Shown here: positions 51,876 to 61,241 of the stretch, piece by piece | How positions within the stretch are numbered: position 1 is the stretch's first letter | Layout of the letters: the number at the start of each line of letters is the position of its first letter | NCBI GenBank assembly: GCA_900550475.1 | Contig: URSA01000010.1 | Span: 1-64,000, forward strand | Length of the DNA: 64,000 bases | From: an uncultured Lachnospiraceae bacterium | GTDB taxonomy: Bacteria > Bacillota > Clostridia > Lachnospirales > Lachnospiraceae | Direction of reading: 5' to 3' | The notes under the pieces: model-generated | Told to the model about the DNA's origin: nothing | Databases searched by the model: none | Seen by the model: only the letters and a program-made list of their open reading frames with translations | Program-made: the position numbers and the translations under genes

Positions 51876-52664
51876 TTATTTTGCAGGAACAACAACCACC
51901 TGCGCATTGTTGCAGTAGGGGTTGGTACACTCCATTGCGGAAGTCACTTCGCTTGTCAGTGTCATACCGTTCCACACCACATCAATATTTTTGGAATCCA
52001 GCTCCATGATCTTGTTGTCCCAGTCGATCACAACGAACTCAACCTTCACACCAAGCTTTTCACCTACCAGACGCGCCATATCCGCATCAAAGCCGATCCA
52101 CTCGCCGTTTGCGTCCTGATAATCCATGGGCTCAAAATCCGTGATTCCCACGATCAGGCTGCCCTTGCCCTGAATGTAAGCCACATCGCTGTCATCTGCT
52201 GCCGTATATTCTGCGGCAGGCTGCTCCACTAAAGACTCCTGCACACCGTACTTCGTCGCGATATCCTTCATAGTGCCGTCCTTGTAGGAATCCGCAAACA
52301 CCACGTTGATGTAAGCGGCAAGATCGGAACCCTTGCGACAGCCTACACCGTATTCCTCCGTCGTAAGCTCGTCCGTGTGCGTCAGGTTCGGATAGCTGGT
52401 GCCTTCTCCGATCATGGCGCCCGCCATCAGCAGGTCGATAATCGCCGCATCGGAAGTTCCCGAAGCAACCTCCATGAGCGCATCTGCCTGGGAGCTTACC
52501 GAATTGATCTCAAATCCCTTTTCCTGCGCAACCGCCTCACCGGCGCTTCCCGCTTCAACGGCATAGACCATCGCGTCCGCACCCGTTTTCTTGTCTCCGC
52601 ATGCAGTCATCAGAGAGCATGCCGCCATAGCTGTTATCAATACCAAAGCAATCTTTTTTTTCAT
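51876..52664 (-). CDS. Amino acid ABC transporter substrate-binding lipoprotein
   Basis: A 262-residue lipoprotein: signal MKKKIALVLITAMAACSLMT with lipobox LMTAC (Cys22). The mature part is a type-II (SBP_bac_3) periplasmic binding domain, with DFEPMDYQDANGEWIGFDAD as the family motif. The specificity is not certain; the acidic-binding residues suggest polar amino acids. First gene of the operon. Confidence 0.9.
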   Translation of the reverse strand: MKKKIALVLITAMAACSLMTACGDKKTGADAMVYAVEAGSAGEAVAQEKGFEINSVSSQADALMEVASGTSDAAIIDLLMAGAMIGEGTSYPNLTHTDELTTEEYGVGCRKGSDLAAYINVVFADSYKDGTMKDIATKYGVQESLVEQPAAEYTAADDSDVAYIQGKGSLIVGITDFEPMDYQDANGEWIGFDADMARLVGEKLGVKVEFVVIDWDNKIMELDSKNIDVVWNGMTLTSEVTSAMECTNPYCNNAQVVVVPAK

Positions 52665-52737
52665 AATACCTCCGTTCTGAAGACGATAATAAGTATGCTC
52701 CTCAAAAAGTTCTTTCGTATTGTAACATAGTAGCGTG

Positions 52738-53706
52738 CTAAAGTAAAGGGTTTAATTTGCTTATGCTAAAGGCATACCGGATGTCCTTCTGCGCATCGAT
52801 ATGGTAGGCGGGCTCCACATCCGCCCCCCAGCTGTCCATACCGCCCACGCCTCTGACTGCTCCCAGAATGGAAACCACCGTGCGCCTAGCCGGCGGAAGC
52901 TCCTCCTGATGCGTGGCATTTTCCAGCTCCTGCGCCGTGTAAGGCAGACAGGTGAAGGCAAAATTCCTGTCCACCGCCTCAAAGCGAAGCCCGAAGGTGT
53001 CCTTCCTGTTTTCTGCATTATTCAAAGTAGTATTGCGGTAAACCTCAAGCCATTTTGTCTCCATGTGCACACCGCAGTCCTGCGGCACCAGATAGGGCGT
53101 CACAGGCAGTCCTTCCACCTCATAGACACCCGGAATACCGCCCGCCATCCTGTCGGGATAAGTCTCTCCCGACAGACCCTCGTACCGGTAAGATACCGCC
53201 TTTGTGGGCATAATGAACCGCACGCCGAACACGGGGAGCTGGGGAAGCCCCTTCTGCCCGTGATAGCACACCTCCACACGGATTTTACCGTCTGCCGTCA
53301 CCTCATAGGAAAGGTCTGTTGTGGTAACAGGCTGGGTAATGGTCTGATAGCGGTAGGAAATTCTGATCCTGTCTGCCGTCTCCTCCCCGGAGAACCGGTT
53401 GTTTCCGGGCGCAATGGGCAGCTCCATGTCCGTCCCGTCCACGGAGACCGACGCCCCTGTGCAGTTCTGGAACCGATCAGCGGCAAACCACATGCCCGAC
53501 TTCAGATGAAAACGGTTCCCTCTGTCATTGTCCGTCAGCGCGCGCCAGTAGGTCGGCCCCGGAGCGCGGCAGAGCCACTCCCTTCCGTCGATCACAAGCG
53601 ACTCCATACCGCCGCAGGCATAAGAAAAAATGTAATCAAAACCGTCGCCGTGTATCCCGACGGTCACATCACCGAACACAATATGCAATTTATTCATACA
53701 AGCCAT
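52738..53706 (-). CDS. lacM: Beta-galactosidase small subunit (LacM)
   Basis: A 322-residue protein with the bgal_small domain. The start MNKLHIVFGDVTVGIHGDGF is like LacM of lactobacilli, which are ~318 residues, and WRALTDNDRGNRFHLKSG is the well-conserved block of the LacZ C-terminal domain. It overlaps the large-subunit gene by 17 bases in another frame. The size, start codon and overlap fit a natural LacL/LacM heteromer better than a frameshifted LacZ. Confidence 0.87.
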   Translation of the reverse strand: MACMNKLHIVFGDVTVGIHGDGFDYIFSYACGGMESLVIDGREWLCRAPGPTYWRALTDNDRGNRFHLKSGMWFAADRFQNCTGASVSVDGTDMELPIAPGNNRFSGEETADRIRISYRYQTITQPVTTTDLSYEVTADGKIRVEVCYHGQKGLPQLPVFGVRFIMPTKAVSYRYEGLSGETYPDRMAGGIPGVYEVEGLPVTPYLVPQDCGVHMETKWLEVYRNTTLNNAENRKDTFGLRFEAVDRNFAFTCLPYTAQELENATHQEELPPARRTVVSILGAVRGVGGMDSWGADVEPAYHIDAQKDIRYAFSISKLNPLL

Positions 53707-55588
53707 AGTAATACCTCACCTCCTGCAGCGCGGGCTTCTCCGTTCTGTCCGCAAACAGAATCCCATTTCCCGAAAATTCATAGTCTGACGGCCTGTCGTC
53801 AAAATCGCCGCCGTAACGCAGCACCTGTCTGCCCGTGACCTCATCCGTGACAAGGATCGCCTGATCGATATAGTCCCAGATAAAGCCACCCTGATACATC
53901 TCAAACTCCTCCAAAAGCGCTATGTAGGAGCCCAGACCGCCCAGCGAATTTCCCATGTCATGCATATATTCGCACAGGATAAAAGGCTTTTTCGGATTAT
54001 CCGAAAGATATTCCCGGATCTGTGCAGGGGTCGCATACATCCTGCTCTCCACATCGGAAATCACATCCTCATAGGCACGGTTGTGTACCACACCCTCGTA
54101 ATGCGCCGGTCTCCCCGGATCCTTCTCCTTATAGAAGCGGTTCATTTCCGCCAGCGCGTCCCCCGCATAGGACTCATTCCCCAGCGACCAGAACAGAACG
54201 GAGGGATGGTTCTTGAAGGTTTCAAAATTGGTTCTTGCCCGGTCGAGCACTGCCCCCGTCCACTGCGGGAGGCTGCCCGGCACATTCCATGACGGCTCCA
54301 CACTGCCCATCTTCTGCCAGGAACCGTGGCTCTCCAGATTGGTCTCTGCCATCACATAGATACCGTTTTCATCACACATACGATACCACGGGAGCTGATC
54401 CGGGTAGTGGCAGGTTCTCACTGCGTTAATATTGTTTTTCAGGAAGATCTCCATATCATAATCCATGTCAGCCTGATCGATGCAGCGCCCTTTTTTTGCA
54501 TTCCACTCATGGCGGTTCACACCGTTTATGATCAGACGCTTCCCGTTGAGCAGGATGACCTTATCCCGGATCTCAATCCTGCGGAAGCCCACCGCAACCG
54601 GAACGATTTCCGCAAGCTTTCCCGTCTCATCAAACAGACGGAGCTCCAGGCGGTAAAGGCAGGGATTTCCATGACACCAGGGCGTAACCGCACCCACAGT
54701 CTCCGAAGTGAAAACTACCCTTTCAGCAAGCGCCGCTTCCCTGTGTGCGATCCTGTTTCCCGCAGCGTCCAAAAGCGTAAGCTCCGCCCGGCAGCCTTCC
54801 CTGATTTCGCCTGCTGCCGCCGAAACGGTAAGCTCAAGCCCCAGCGCTCCCTCCGCACAATCCTCGGAAAGCTGCGGCTTCACCCATACATCCTCCGCGT
54901 GGAGCGATGGCTTGCCATACAGGCTCACATTGCGGAAAATGCCGAAGAAACGGAAGAAATCCTGATCCTCCAGATAGGCCGCCGTGCTTCTCTTGTGAAC
55001 CTCCACGGCAAGAAGATTGCCTTTTTCCCTGATGTAAGGGGTCAGGTCAAACTCGGACGGCGTGAAGGTGTCCTCCGCATAACCCAGAAAATGTCCGTTG
55101 AGCCACACATACATCGCCTGTTCCACACCTTCAAAACAAATTGCAACCCTTTTTCCCAAAAGTGCGGGTGCAAGATCGAAGGTGGTGGCGTAAGAGCCCA
55201 CCGGATTATAGTCTGCCTCGCTGAAGCTGCCCTCCCATACGGCCTTTCCGTCAAGGCTGTACGCAGGTCGCCTGTAATAGTGCCCTTCCCACGGATACAT
55301 GGTGTTGATATAGTGGATCTTGTCGTAGCCCGAAAGCTCAATGTGCCCCGGCACCGTGATCCTGTCAAATCCGCTGCGGTCATAGTCCTCCCTGTAAAAA
55401 TCCACGGGACGGCTCTTTGCATTGACGGAATAGTGAAATTCCCACTCTCCGTTCAATGACTGGCGCAGCAAATCTTCTCCCCGCCGACAGGTCTCCTCAT
55501 CCTCAAAAAAACGGTGATCGCTGTGGGCAGGAATCTGATTGACCCGGAATACCTCCGGATCGTCCAACCACTTGATTTCTGCTTTCAT
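53690..55588 (-). CDS. lacL: Beta-galactosidase large subunit (LacL), GH2
   Basis: A 632-residue GH2 protein (LacL of lactobacilli is about 628). The sugar-binding, immunoglobulin-like and TIM-barrel domains are in order. GVNRHEWNAKKG, the acid/base Glu near 471 in FWSLGNESYAGDAL and the nucleophile Glu near 539 in FILCEYMHDMGNSLGG are clear. It hydrolyses lactose and other beta-galactosides in the cytosol with LacM, which supplies the C-terminal domain. Confidence 0.93.
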   Translation of the reverse strand: MKAEIKWLDDPEVFRVNQIPAHSDHRFFEDEETCRRGEDLLRQSLNGEWEFHYSVNAKSRPVDFYREDYDRSGFDRITVPGHIELSGYDKIHYINTMYPWEGHYYRRPAYSLDGKAVWEGSFSEADYNPVGSYATTFDLAPALLGKRVAICFEGVEQAMYVWLNGHFLGYAEDTFTPSEFDLTPYIREKGNLLAVEVHKRSTAAYLEDQDFFRFFGIFRNVSLYGKPSLHAEDVWVKPQLSEDCAEGALGLELTVSAAAGEIREGCRAELTLLDAAGNRIAHREAALAERVVFTSETVGAVTPWCHGNPCLYRLELRLFDETGKLAEIVPVAVGFRRIEIRDKVILLNGKRLIINGVNRHEWNAKKGRCIDQADMDYDMEIFLKNNINAVRTCHYPDQLPWYRMCDENGIYVMAETNLESHGSWQKMGSVEPSWNVPGSLPQWTGAVLDRARTNFETFKNHPSVLFWSLGNESYAGDALAEMNRFYKEKDPGRPAHYEGVVHNRAYEDVISDVESRMYATPAQIREYLSDNPKKPFILCEYMHDMGNSLGGLGSYIALLEEFEMYQGGFIWDYIDQAILVTDEVTGRQVLRYGGDFDDRPSDYEFSGNGILFADRTEKPALQEVRYYYGLYE

Positions 55589-55621
55589 GTTGTACCTTCC
55601 TTTTTCATTATTTTAGAGCCG

Positions 55622-56404
55622 TTACCACTGCCGGACACTGTAAAGGATGCTGTTGCCCTTCTTTCCTACGCGGCAGACACAGTCCACATAGGTGAGAATG
55701 TTCAGCACAGTCTGCGCCAGCCCTTTGTTTATGTGCGCAGCCTTTGCAAAATCCTGTGAGGTGAACGGTTCCTCCAGCTCGTACGGAACAAACTGCATAT
55801 AGTCAAACACGCTGTCCACGGAAATTTCCTCCACAAACGCAGACGGAATGCGGTCATAGCGGCAGGATCCCTTTTTCCTGTCCCGGCTCCAGCCGTTCAG
55901 CAAACGGTATTCTTCCATATCGAGCAACACGAATTTCAGGTGCAGATTGGGGTCTTTCAGAAACGTCTTGATCTTGTAAAGCTCCGCAAATGCCATGTAG
56001 GCATTTCCCTTTAGCGGAGACTTCCGCGGTTCGGTGAGCTCACCGCTCTCCTCGTCGATCCAGATCAGCCATTTCTGTCTGGGAATCGGGTAGACTATGG
56101 TCACGGGATACAGCTTGAGAAACACCTCCAGCTTATTGCGCATACGGTTGAACTGCCTTGTCTGGATCTCTATGATCTCTTTTCCCGTGTAGATATCCGC
56201 CACATAGTTTTCGATGGGGATCTCATGCATGTCCGTATCCGGCGCATAGTACAGCTTCAAAACGGCGTGAACCGTCTTTTCCGACAGCGTGCCGATGCCC
56301 TGTCTCTCCCGCTTTGCGCCTACGATCTGCATCTTTGCCTTTTCAAATCTTGGATTGACCGGCAGCTCCTCCCGCACGATCTTTCCCGACCCTTTTCCCG
56401 CCAT
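55622..56404 (-). CDS. Conserved protein, possible PD-(D/E)XK-like fold with winged helix
   Basis: A protein of ~260 residues from ATG 56404 (start uncertain; GTG 56416 also possible). The centre reads NYVADIYTGKEIIEIQTRQF and NKLEVFLKLYPVTIVYPIPR. This Asp...Glu-Ile-Gln pattern followed by a basic helix recalls PD-(D/E)XK nucleases (the DUF8091 type). The C-terminal ~70 residues look like a winged helix (SQDFAKAAHINKGLAQTVLN). It stands beside lacL and is divergent from a GH42 gene. No nuclease activity has been shown that I know of. Confidence 0.6.
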   Translation of the reverse strand: MAGKGSGKIVREELPVNPRFEKAKMQIVGAKRERQGIGTLSEKTVHAVLKLYYAPDTDMHEIPIENYVADIYTGKEIIEIQTRQFNRMRNKLEVFLKLYPVTIVYPIPRQKWLIWIDEESGELTEPRKSPLKGNAYMAFAELYKIKTFLKDPNLHLKFVLLDMEEYRLLNGWSRDRKKGSCRYDRIPSAFVEEISVDSVFDYMQFVPYELEEPFTSQDFAKAAHINKGLAQTVLNILTYVDCVCRVGKKGNSILYSVRQW

Positions 56405-56560
56405 AATTTTCCGCACTTTCCAATCATGTTCTCCTCCATTTTGCCTCATTCCCACAATGCTGTCAACAACACAAACCGCTTGCAATGACGGTTATTTTAT
56501 ATTAGAATATAGGTACGATAGCGCAATCGGTTGCGCGCTACATGCGGAAAGGAGCTTTCT

Positions 56561-58591
56561 ATGAAAAAAAATCCCTTGTTTCCACAAATAAAAGGCATTA
56601 TGCACGGCGGTGATTACAACCCGGAGCAATGGCTTGACCGCCCCGATATCCTTGAGGAGGATATCCGCCTGATGAAGCAGGCAGGCATGACCAGCGCCAC
56701 CCTTGGCGTGTTTTCGTGGGCTGTCTACGAGCCGAGGGAAGGAGAATTTCATTTCGACTGGCTGAAGGACATCATGGATCGTCTCTATGAGAACGGCATC
56801 TACACCATTCTCGCCACCCCCTCCGGTGCGCGTCCCGCATGGCTTGATGAAAAATACCCCGAAGCGCTGCGCGTGGATTCCTACGGTGTGCGCGCCCATC
56901 ACGGCGTGCGGCACAATCACTGCATGAGTTCGCCCGTCTACCGGGAAAAGGTGCGAACCGTCACGGACAAACTCGTTTCCCATGTGGGGAATCATCCGGG
57001 GCTCCTCATGTGGCATATTTCCAACGAATTTGGCGGAGAGTGCTACTGCCCCCTGTGCGTGAACCGGTTCCGGAAGTACCTTGCGGACAAGTTTGACCAT
57101 GATATCTCCAAGCTGAACCACGCATGGTGGACGACCTTCTGGAGCCATACCTACAACGATTTCTCCCAGATAGAGCCGCCCTACCAGAACGGCGAATACA
57201 GCATTATGGGACTGAATCTGGAATGGAAGCGGTTCACCACATACAACATGACGGACTACATGAAATCCGAGATCTCTTTCCTGAGGGAAAAAACGCCGTC
57301 GATCCCCATAACCACGAACTTTATGACGCTCTACGGCGGACTGGACTATCATGTCATGGCAAAGGAACTGGATGTAATCTCCTGGGACTCCTACGCCCCT
57401 TTTCACAATGATTATGAATCCCTGTGGGACACGTTTGCCGCCAATGCGTTCAGCCACGCGCATATGCGCTCCATGAAAAAAGGCACTCCCTTCATGCTGA
57501 TGGAGAGCGCCCCGGGACTGGTAAACTGGCAGCCCTACAACAAGCTGAGAAGACCGGGCATCCACGCTCTGGAATCCTTTCAGGCGGTGGCCTGCGGCTC
57601 CGACACCGTCCAATATTTCCAGTGGCGGAAGGGACGCGGATCCTTTGAGCAGTACCATGGCGCCGTGGTGGATCATCTCGGCACAAATGACACCCGCATT
57701 TTCAAGGAAGTGGCAGCCCTCGGCAGGGATCTTTCAAAACTGACGGGAGTGTCAGGTACAATCGTTCCTTCCCGAATTGCCATTCTCTACGACTGGGACA
57801 TCCGATGGGCGGTTGAGGACATGAAAGGACTGGCCTCCTCGACCAAGCGCTATGTGGAAACCTGTGTGGGCTTTTATAAGGAATTTTTGAAGATGGGCGT
57901 GGATCCGGACATTATCTCCTGCGACCACGATTTACAGGAATATGATGTGATTGTTGCGCCCATGCTCTATCTGGTAAAGGATGGGCTGGGAGAGCGGCTT
58001 TCCCGGTTTGTCAAGGGCGGCGGACAGCTTCTTGCCACCTATCTGACCGGATATGTAAACGCCGACACGCTCTGTTTTCTGGGAGGCTTCCCGGGGGACT
58101 GTCTGTCCGAGGTATTTGGCATTGTCAGCGAGGAGATCGACACCCTCTATCCATCTGACACAAATGTCGTTTTGTTTGAGGACGGAAGAAAGGGTACTGT
58201 CCGGGATTATGCCGAGGTTCTGCGCGTAGGCACCGCATCTGTGTTGGGCAGCTACACCTCCGATTACTACGCGGGAGGAGCCGCTGTCACCGTCAACCGC
58301 TATGGGGACGGCTCCGCTTACTATGTTGCGGCAAGGCTGGATATGGACGCCCTAAGACCTCTTTTCCTCGAAATACTGAAAAAGGCAGGCATCCCCACCC
58401 TTGATCTGCCGGAGGGTGTTGAATACCACTGCCGCGCAGGGGAAGGGGAAACCTACCATTTTTATCTGAATACTTCCGATCATGTGCAGACCGTCTCAGG
58501 CGTACACGGAAAAAATCTTCTGGACGATGAGACCGTAGACGGTGTGCTGCAGCTTGAAAAATACGAAGCCGCTATTGTGCAGGTGTTGTAA
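56561..58591 (+). CDS. GH42 beta-galactosidase
   Basis: A 676-residue enzyme from ATG 56561 (RBS AAAGGAG). HGGDYNPEQW begins the TIM barrel. Acid/base Glu156 (WHISNEFGGECYC) and nucleophile Glu315 (FMLMESAPGLVNWQ) are in place. The Cys cluster HNHC and ECYCPLCVNRFR suggests a zinc site typical of many GH42. The trimerization and C-terminal beta domains follow. With LacLM it gives the cell a second galactosidase for plant galactans or milk sugars. Confidence 0.94.
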   Translation: MKKNPLFPQIKGIMHGGDYNPEQWLDRPDILEEDIRLMKQAGMTSATLGVFSWAVYEPREGEFHFDWLKDIMDRLYENGIYTILATPSGARPAWLDEKYPEALRVDSYGVRAHHGVRHNHCMSSPVYREKVRTVTDKLVSHVGNHPGLLMWHISNEFGGECYCPLCVNRFRKYLADKFDHDISKLNHAWWTTFWSHTYNDFSQIEPPYQNGEYSIMGLNLEWKRFTTYNMTDYMKSEISFLREKTPSIPITTNFMTLYGGLDYHVMAKELDVISWDSYAPFHNDYESLWDTFAANAFSHAHMRSMKKGTPFMLMESAPGLVNWQPYNKLRRPGIHALESFQAVACGSDTVQYFQWRKGRGSFEQYHGAVVDHLGTNDTRIFKEVAALGRDLSKLTGVSGTIVPSRIAILYDWDIRWAVEDMKGLASSTKRYVETCVGFYKEFLKMGVDPDIISCDHDLQEYDVIVAPMLYLVKDGLGERLSRFVKGGGQLLATYLTGYVNADTLCFLGGFPGDCLSEVFGIVSEEIDTLYPSDTNVVLFEDGRKGTVRDYAEVLRVGTASVLGSYTSDYYAGGAAVTVNRYGDGSAYYVAARLDMDALRPLFLEILKKAGIPTLDLPEGVEYHCRAGEGETYHFYLNTSDHVQTVSGVHGKNLLDDETVDGVLQLEKYEAAIVQVL

Positions 58592-59720
58592 AGTCCTGAT
58601 TGAATCCCTCAAAGCCCGGCTCCACCGTATTATGCTCCACCGTGTTATAGCGCAGGTTCATAAACTGTGCCCGGTCTTTGTGGAAAAGACTGCTGAACTC
58701 CTGTGTGAAGCCAACCACTACCCAGGGGAACATCTCGTTCATTCGTTTCAGGATATCCTGAACCGTCTCCGCATTGGGCATCAGAACCGCCGTGTTCTTC
58801 TTGTCGCCGTCGACCCATAACACCAGATCATAGGTGGTTCCGGTCTTGATCCCGTTGGTTCTGTGGGTAACCGTATTCTGGTATGCCCACAGGATCTTGC
58901 TGTTCGGAATCGCTCTCGGTTTGGATGCGTTCATGTAACAGAAGGTGAAGATACGGCCTACCTTGAAGCCGCCCTGCTTGTCATAGGAGAATGCCGACGC
59001 ATAATCCGACTCTGCTGCCGCCGCCGTGTAACCCGCATCGGTAATATCCTTTATGAACTGGTTTACATAATCTCCCCTCTTTCCCTTGATGAGGCGGATG
59101 ATTCCCCACACCAGACATGCCACTCCGCCGAGGAACAGCGCCATAACCGTAACGTTGATGAACGCCCTGTTGGCAAATACATCCACATAGTAGGGAATGA
59201 CCTTCTCCTTGATCTCCTCATCTGAGAAGCCCATGTCCTGCCAGAATTCCCTGAAATATCCGTACTCCGAGGAACTCATCTCCTCGATGCTTCCGAAGAG
59301 CTCCAGTCTCTTTGACAGCTCACCTTCATAAGTCTTGTCCGCCATGTTTTCCATCTTCCTCAGATAGGAAGGCGGAACCTTGATTGCCATATACACATAG
59401 TCCGATTCCGTGTCGTCGTAGGCGCCTGTGTAGATCACATAATAATATCCTGTAGTCTTTTTCACATGGGAGTTCGAGTTTTTCTCGTACTCCTCAAGGA
59501 AACAACCGTAATTGTTCCGCAGATCCACCTCCACAAACTGCCGCTTCATGCCCGAGCTTTGAATCTGCTCCGGTGAAAGCGTTGTAAACTGTTTGTACCC
59601 CGCTACAACACTCCATGCGTTGCGGGCAGAAAATATCGTCAGAGCGATTCCCACAAGAAACAGGCTTATCGTTCCGAACAGCGAGCTTTTAAAGCTCTTT
59701 TTCTTCAGTGCTTCAACCAT
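58572..59720 (-). CDS. Membrane protein of unknown function (possibly DUF6709-like)
   Basis: A 382-residue protein: TM1 near 15-36, an extracellular part of about 150 residues with YYYVIYTGAYDDTESDYVYM and EMSSSEYGYFREFWQDMGFS, TM2 near 190-212, then a cytosolic C-terminal half. The start MVEALKKKSFKSSLFGTISL and order resemble DUF6709. Function unknown. Its stop overlaps the GH42 end by 20 bases. Confidence 0.6.
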   Translation of the reverse strand: MVEALKKKSFKSSLFGTISLFLVGIALTIFSARNAWSVVAGYKQFTTLSPEQIQSSGMKRQFVEVDLRNNYGCFLEEYEKNSNSHVKKTTGYYYVIYTGAYDDTESDYVYMAIKVPPSYLRKMENMADKTYEGELSKRLELFGSIEEMSSSEYGYFREFWQDMGFSDEEIKEKVIPYYVDVFANRAFINVTVMALFLGGVACLVWGIIRLIKGKRGDYVNQFIKDITDAGYTAAAAESDYASAFSYDKQGGFKVGRIFTFCYMNASKPRAIPNSKILWAYQNTVTHRTNGIKTGTTYDLVLWVDGDKKNTAVLMPNAETVQDILKRMNEMFPWVVVGFTQEFSSLFHKDRAQFMNLRYNTVEHNTVEPGFEGFNQDFTTPAQ

Positions 59721-59732
59721 TTTCCCTCTCCT

Positions 59733-61076
59733 CTAAGAAATTACTTTATGTTCCAGCCACTTGCGGCGGTGAAACCGTACCGAAAAAACAATTCCCCTCA
59801 ATGCCCAGTCGGAGAACATGCCGATCCAGACAGCCATGGGACCGAAGCCGTATGCCCTCACCAGAAAGATGCACAGGCTCACCCTGCACAGCCACATGGT
59901 GGCGGTGGAGAGCAGCATGGAAAACTTCACATCCCCCGCTGCGCGCATGCCGTATGCGGGAATGAAGGACAATACCCAGAACAGCGGCTTGATCAGCGTG
60001 ATCCAGCCCACCATATGTATACAGAGCGCCGCACTCTCCGGTTCCATTGCACCGATGATCGTCACCGGTCTTGCCAGTGCATACACTAATAGACAGTTTA
60101 CTATAATACATACCTCACTGACAAGCGTTAATTTCTTGATAAAATATACTGCCTCATCCTTCCTTCCGGCGCCGAGGCACTGTCCCACCACCGTGGTCAG
60201 ACCGATACCGATTCCCATCGGCATGACGCCGTTTAAATTCTCCAGAATATTGGTCATCGCCTGCGCCGCGATCGCCGTGGTTCCCATGGTAGATACGGTG
60301 GACTGGATCGCCAGCTTGCCGAACTGGAACATGCTGTTCTCGACACCGGAGGGAATGCCGATGGCAAGCACCTTCAGGATCAGATACTTATCCGGCCTGA
60401 TTTTCAGATAGTGATCCACCGTGATCTGCTGCCCGGGTTTGTGCAGACAGGCAAGCACCACCACCGCGCAGAAGATGCGGGAGAGCAGCGTGGAGAGCGC
60501 CACCCCGGCAACTCCCAGGTGAAAGACCCAGATAAATATGGCGTTTCCGCCTATATTGAGCAGATTGGAAATCACGGAAATGGTCATGGGTCGGCGGGAA
60601 TTTCCCTGAGAGCGGTAGATCGCCGCGCCCGCATTATAGAGTGCGATAAACGGAAAGGACAGCGCCGTGTAGAAGAAATAAGTCACGGCAGCGGTCATCA
60701 CATCCGCCTCCACCGACCCGAACACAAGCCGCAAAAGCGTCCTGTTGCTGATCAGGCACGCGGCGGAGATCACAACAGAGATGAAAAAAATCACAAGCAG
60801 CACCTGCCTTGCGGAGCGGTTTGCTTCCTTCTCATTCTTTTTTCCGATGTACTGGGAGCAGATAATACAACCGCCTGCTGCCAGCGCGGCAAACGCCTGA
60901 ATCACCAGTATGTTGATGGAATCCACCAGCGACACTGCCGACATGGCAGCCGATCCCACGTTGCTGACCATGACCGTGTCCGCCGTTCCCATCAGAGAGT
61001 TTAAGACCTGCTCCACCATCAGTGGAAGCAACAAAGCCTTCAGCTGCGTATTGCTGAACATATGCTTCTCTTCCAT
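59733..61076 (-). CDS. MATE-family efflux transporter
   Basis: A 447-residue, 12-helix MATE protein (NTQLKALLLPLMVEQVLNSL at the start; LVDSINILVIQAFAALAAGG and FPFIALYNAGAAIYRSQGNS as repeats). It exports cationic drugs or other organic compounds coupled to ions; the substrate is not known. Its complete length contrasts with the deleted MATE at 5060. It may be cotranscribed with the DUF6709-like gene, 12 bases downstream. Confidence 0.92.
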   Translation of the reverse strand: MEEKHMFSNTQLKALLLPLMVEQVLNSLMGTADTVMVSNVGSAAMSAVSLVDSINILVIQAFAALAAGGCIICSQYIGKKNEKEANRSARQVLLVIFFISVVISAACLISNRTLLRLVFGSVEADVMTAAVTYFFYTALSFPFIALYNAGAAIYRSQGNSRRPMTISVISNLLNIGGNAIFIWVFHLGVAGVALSTLLSRIFCAVVVLACLHKPGQQITVDHYLKIRPDKYLILKVLAIGIPSGVENSMFQFGKLAIQSTVSTMGTTAIAAQAMTNILENLNGVMPMGIGIGLTTVVGQCLGAGRKDEAVYFIKKLTLVSEVCIIVNCLLVYALARPVTIIGAMEPESAALCIHMVGWITLIKPLFWVLSFIPAYGMRAAGDVKFSMLLSTATMWLCRVSLCIFLVRAYGFGPMAVWIGMFSDWALRGIVFSVRFHRRKWLEHKVIS

Positions 61077-61241
61077 TGCCCTGCTCCTCTTTTTGCCTCT
61101 TTACCTTCATTTTACATATCCCTCTTTTGCCTGTCTATGGCAGACCCTACAAAAAATCGGGTAATATATCGCTAAATAATAGGCTTTTTTCATTCCCGGC
61201 AATGTATTACACTGGTGATAATATAAAATGGGAGGATACCT

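Noticed and set aside
54326..55459. A long plus-strand frame opposite lacL
   Set aside because: Shadow of the GH2 gene; no ribosome binding site.
52738..55588. A frameshifted single lacZ
   Set aside because: Lengths, LacM-like start and overlap match natural LacL/LacM; a sequencing error cannot be wholly excluded.
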